This document shows, one piece after another, positions 59,913 through 64,000 of a stretch of 64,000 nucleotides of DNA (position 1 is the first letter of the stretch; every line of letters starts with the position of its first letter). The translations under genes were made by a program, and so were the position numbers. This DNA comes from Chrysoperla carnea (taxonomy: Eukaryota > Arthropoda > Insecta > Neuroptera > Chrysopidae). The DNA lies in the NCBI RefSeq assembly GCF_905475395.1, contig NC_058338.1, positions 43,683,935-43,747,934 on the forward strand, read 5' to 3'. Below the pieces are notes generated by a model, which worked only from the letters and a program-made list of their open reading frames with translations, searched no databases and was not told the origin of the DNA.

Positions 59913-60276
59913 TAGTGTCCGACCGAAGCTTCGGCTTCGGCCACCTTAGGCCAAAAAAACCACCTTCGGTCAAACATTTTGTTTGGCCGAAGCTTTGGCC
60001 GAAGGTTCTTAGCAAATGTCGGAATTGAACGAATTGTTCTAAATGTTATTATTTTGAAATAAATTTCAAGGTAATTTTTTTAATCATCTTTAGATTGACT
60101 TCTAGATCAACTTCTCAAGATCATAACCTCTAAATCAACTTCTAGAGATCAACTTTAATATTAAAGTTTTAAAATCATGTTTTTAAACCTTCGGCTTTGG
60201 CTTCGGCCGAAGGTTGTGGCGATAACCGATTAATCGGCTTCGGCTTCGGCCAAAAATCGACCTTCGGTCGGACACT
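59913..60276. mobile_element. MITE with TAGTGTCCGACCGAAG ends
   Basis: TAGTGTCCGACCGAAG at 59913-59928 is exactly inverted as CTTCGGTCGGACACTA at 60261-60276. The outer TA on each side may be a TA target duplication. Subterminal regions are packed with GCTTCGGCTTCGGCC-type repeats in both orientations, so the whole 364-bp unit can fold back. It is non-coding and probably non-autonomous, of Tc1/mariner-like type if the TA duplication holds. Confidence 0.75.
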
Positions 60277-62979
60277 AATAAATTTAAAATACGTTTTTCT
60301 TGAAACTAGATTTTTGGAGGAGGTTGACATGATATCTGAAGTTCTATTCAACCGATTTATTTGAAATTTGTTGGGAATCTTCTTTATAAATCTTTCAATC
60401 GTCTGAAATTCGGATTTAAAAAATATCAATTTTAAATATTTCAAAAAGGTAAACAAAGAAGTGGTAAAAATGATTTTTTTTTTTTTTATTTCGACGCCAC
60501 TTTGTATAACAACATCTTTATTAAATAAGAATTTTTCAAATTTTTTTGATTCAGATCGCTACAAGTGCTGTAATTGTGTCCATCAGGGTACCGTGCTTTG
60601 TAGTCCCTATTGATACATAGAAATATGTAGGCACCAACTTTTACAATTATATTCCTGTTTGGTTACCAAGTGTAGATAACTGCCTAAGCGAAATATAAGT
60701 GAAAAACCAGTTGAAGCGGTTGCTGGTCTCAGAGTAATTGATAGTAGATGCCTATAGAATGAATTTTCAATGATTTAATCACATGCATATGATGCTGTAT
60801 TGCTGTTAAGTAGATAGAGGGATTCTAGGTGCTTTAAATTGTGAACCATTGTACATGACGATGTTTCATCCTGGTTCACATATCAGGTACTAGTATAATA
60901 TAAATATTTATTATCTATGTCAGGTACTATGTGGTTTACAGGTTTTTGTCGATAAATGTTAAACACTAAAATTCCCCCCAAAAAAAATAAAACATACCCT
61001 TGAGGAATAACAGAGTTATAAACAGGGACAATTTTCATTGTTATATTACAAGGGTGGCCAAGCTCCATTGATATGTCCGATCTATTTTTAATTTTTTTTT
61101 TTACAGAAATTATATTTATTGAAAACATAACTTAAAGTTGAAAATAAGTGTATTGAATTTAAATATTATAAATTAATCACATATAATTTAACTTCGCTTG
61201 ATAATTCTTTAAAATCTGGTGAATAATAATTGGTGATAGCACTTTTCAGTATTTATATTTCACTAATTTTAAAGTGGAAAAAGTACGTTGTTCTGAATAT
61301 TGAAAAAATTCGATAAGCCGCCCTTTTTAATTTAGGATACTTCGATTTCAGATTACAAATTACAACTGTTCTGTCCATTGCAATGAAAGTTTACAAATTC
61401 AAAATAGGTCTGGACTCGGTCGATTACGGATCATTATGCCACCATTTATGTTCTTTCGCGCAGTTTTCGATGACTCATATCATTGTTAATTTGGACGGAA
61501 ATGAAATTTGTTACAACGTTGCACTTAGTCTTTTATATTTGTTGTCAGTAATTTAAAAGACATATTGAAACACACGCGGAACGGTAATAATTTTTTTAAA
61601 TAACACAAAAATGAAAAGGGAACTCGGGTACATTTATCGAGAGGCACAAATAATCCTTGAAAGAGCCGCATGTGTCTCGACAGCCGTAGGTTATATTATA
61701 ATGGATATTACCCATTATATTATTATGTTCCACACCTTCCCCTATTACATACAAAGTATCTTTTAAATAAAACAAAACAAAATTTTTTTTAAATCTTTAA
61801 CCGTCACTTTTTTCAATATTTTACTGAAATACTATACATTTAAGAGAAGAAATAGTTTAGCCCATAATAGGGGAGCGTTAAATTTCCTACCAATACCCAT
61901 GGCATTTTTATTTTTTCCAATCTTTGGCATTTTTGCCGAATTTTTTTAGAATTCTTTCAAAAACTATGTATTTAAGGTAGTACCAGCATGAAATCACTTT
62001 TCGACAGATTTGGCCGAATTTTTTTTCTCGGGTTTATAATAGCTTTATTTATGAATTCCTAAAATTTCATAATTTTTGACCGTTTAGATTGCGAGATATT
62101 TAAAGACAAAGTTCGCGATTTTGAGGGTCATGTCCCATTTAAAGCATGTAAAATGTCCGGTCTCTCCAACTATTTTTTATGATATTATTATATATTGAAG
62201 AAAAAGTAGAAAAAAATGTTTATACAATACAATTCTAAAAAAAAAATTTAGAAATTAATTTTCACTTTCGAGATATTAATTTTGACGTAAATTGATCGAA
62301 ATTGGGACGTTGGCATAATTATTTCCCCTTTTAAACGGTCAAAATTTCTGAAACTTTGGGAATTAATAGTAAGCATTATTAAATTCTTAAATTTAATTTT
62401 TCGTTAAATTCTGTCGAAAAAAAAATTGTACCATTGCTTTAACATAGAAACTGCAAATACCATGCTGGAACATCGTTAAGCAAGAACACTCCAGTCTAAA
62501 GATGTAGAGTGTAGTGTAAAATTTCCTATCGTTTTGTATATATTGTTTTTTACGGTCTATAATTTTCGTCACTAGAGCGCGCAAAACAATTATGTATACG
62601 TCGTATAATGTTAAAAAATAAAATCACAAAACATCATAAACTTGAAAAAAGTTTGTATTTTTCATTGAATTTTAATCGAAAACAATTGAATTTTCATTTC
62701 CCATTTTCACCGAAGTCTGTCGTCATTGCTAGTAGTAGTTAGAAAGAACATAGATCAGGCAAAGGAAGTGTCCAAGCGCTTCAGGAAAAAAACCCAAATG
62801 TCATTAATACAAAAAATAATAATATTTGAAAAACATTTTTTGCTAATAAAATCCGACCAAAATAAAAATTTACTTAGAACATTTGAAACCTTCGACTACT
62901 TAGTACATTTAAATAAGAATATAATTTAAAAAAATAAAAAACACGCTTGTTGCTTGTTCTAAGTACAAGCAACACTTTA
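60277..62979. other. Intergenic, no gene recognised
   Basis: AT-rich DNA with poly-T and poly-A runs (60474-60488, 61091-61104). No open frame here shows protein-like composition or known motifs. Splice-bounded short exons cannot be excluded. Confidence 0.45.
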
Positions 62980-63523
62980 CTGTGTCCAAAAAATAAGGGG
63001 ACATTTGAATTTAAACTGCACGCGTTTGTTGTGCATTATGAATTCCTTCCGACCGGCCAAACAGTCAACAAAGAATATTACTTGAAAGTTATGCGTCATT
63101 TGCGTAACGCTATCCGCCTAAAAAGGACGGAATTGTGGAAAGACAATTCATGGTTTTTACACCACGCTAATGCACCATCCTATACTGCACTCATAATTCG
63201 TGATCATTTCGTCAAAAACTCAACCCATATCGTTCCGCAACCACCTGATCTGGCGCCGTGCGACTTCTGGCTGTTTAGCAAGCTCAAAAACCGCTCCGGG
63301 GACACCATTTTGATACGACAGAGGAGATTCAAGCCGCAGCGAAGACGGAACTGAAGGCAATCCCGAAAAGTGACTACAACCAGTGTTTCGAAGATTGGAA
63401 AATCCGTTGGCATAAGTGCATTGCATCGGGAGGGGACTACTTTGAAGGGGATGCAGTTGATTTGGAAGAATAAATAAAGAATTTTCAAAATAAATACAAT
63501 GTCACCTTATTTTTTGGGTACAG
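62980..63523 (+). mobile_element. Internally deleted mariner element
   Basis: Imperfect TIRs: CTGTGTCCAAAAAATAAGGG at the left and, inverted, CTGTACCCAAAAAATAAGGT at the right, with TA on both sides (62978-62979, 63524-63525). The left TIR runs almost directly into the middle of a mariner transposase, so the N-terminal DNA-binding half is gone. Visible protein: HYEFLPTGQTVNKEYYLKVMRHLR, ELWKDNSWFLHHANAPSYTAL (the usual catalytic HHDNAPSHTA has Ala for Asp), PDLAPCDFWLFSKLK. After a frameshift near 63295-63310 it continues with TTEEIQAAAKTELKAIP, CFEDWKIRWHKCIASGGDYFEGD. It is dead as an enzyme source, though the ends could still be mobilised. Confidence 0.88.
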
Positions 63524-64000
63524 TAGTATATATGTATAGTATGTTTGTCGGTAGTATAATAAATGTATATAACTGATGATATCCTATGCTTGGGTTTGAT
63601 ATTAGAGAGTTACATACAAACATATAAACATACATTCATACATACAGGTGAAGCTAATATAAGCGTGTTAATAAAAATAGAACATTTGAGCATTAAAAAT
63701 GGTAAATTTTTTTTATTTTATTATTAAACAAACTTTTATTATTACATATTTTCTTATTATATCTTAGTTGTTAAGAATTTAACTTGACTTTATTGTAATA
63801 TTTCAGACCAGCAAATATAAATATTCCCGATGTTCAATTGTAAGTAAGAATAGATTTCTATCACTCTTAAATCAACACTATTAAAAGTAATGCGATGTGA
63901 AATAGGCATAGTACTTAAATAGAAAATTGTAACTTTTCCGTGGCTATTCACTAAGGTTATGCAAGTAACTAATGAAACTATACGGCTCGAATACGTTTAT
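63524..64000 (+). other. Right edge, possible start of another gene
   Basis: A 33-bp segment at 63807-63839 has an exon-like frame: TTGTAATATTTCAG before it and GTAAGTAAG after it. An ATG at 63699-63701 is followed at once by GTAAAT. Joined, they would read M-TSKYKYSRCSI in phase. This is too short to identify, and the rest would lie beyond the window. Confidence 0.2.

Overview
The window is AT-rich animal nuclear DNA with small spliced genes. It is almost certainly from an insect: it carries a complete chemosensory ionotropic receptor of the IR75 type, a Penelope-like retroelement, a mariner relic and many short inverted-repeat elements. The order and species cannot be read from the sequence. 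I rebuilt gene models by eye from splice sites and reading phase. Every multi-exon model below closes in phase with a single stop, but none has been tested against transcripts.

Layout from left to right: SNAPC3 (863-3741, +), the snRNA/RNA polymerase III activating complex subunit. An IR75-like ionotropic receptor (5683-28822, +, 10 exons, 649 aa), whose second intron holds a 14.9 kb array of Penelope-like elements (7758-22658). A five-finger C2H2 protein (30587-31243, +). TMEM126 (32821-36323, +), convergent with ALAD, the haem enzyme porphobilinogen synthase (36426-38605, -). SCYL3/PACE-1 pseudokinase (41287-46981, +), with a decayed duplicate of part of its last exon at 48337-48700. CMTR2 cap methyltransferase (49943-52812, +). 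Sulfiredoxin (53762-54142, +). CCT3 chaperonin subunit (56131-58835, -). The last 5 kb has no clear host gene; it holds a TIR element, a deleted mariner and a possible small exon at the right edge.

The host genes are unrelated housekeeping genes plus one sensory receptor, with no operon-like logic. The most striking object is the Penelope array. It has two arms, each with two element bodies, facing head to head and nearly identical, inserted as one block between 12-bp direct repeats. Four pseudo-LTR copies each carry a hammerhead-ribozyme-like motif and a seven-unit 31-bp minisatellite. The receptor's exons appear undamaged around it. The introns and intergenic stretches also hold at least six TIR/foldback elements, a dispersed repeat family and tRNA-derived SINE-like modules.
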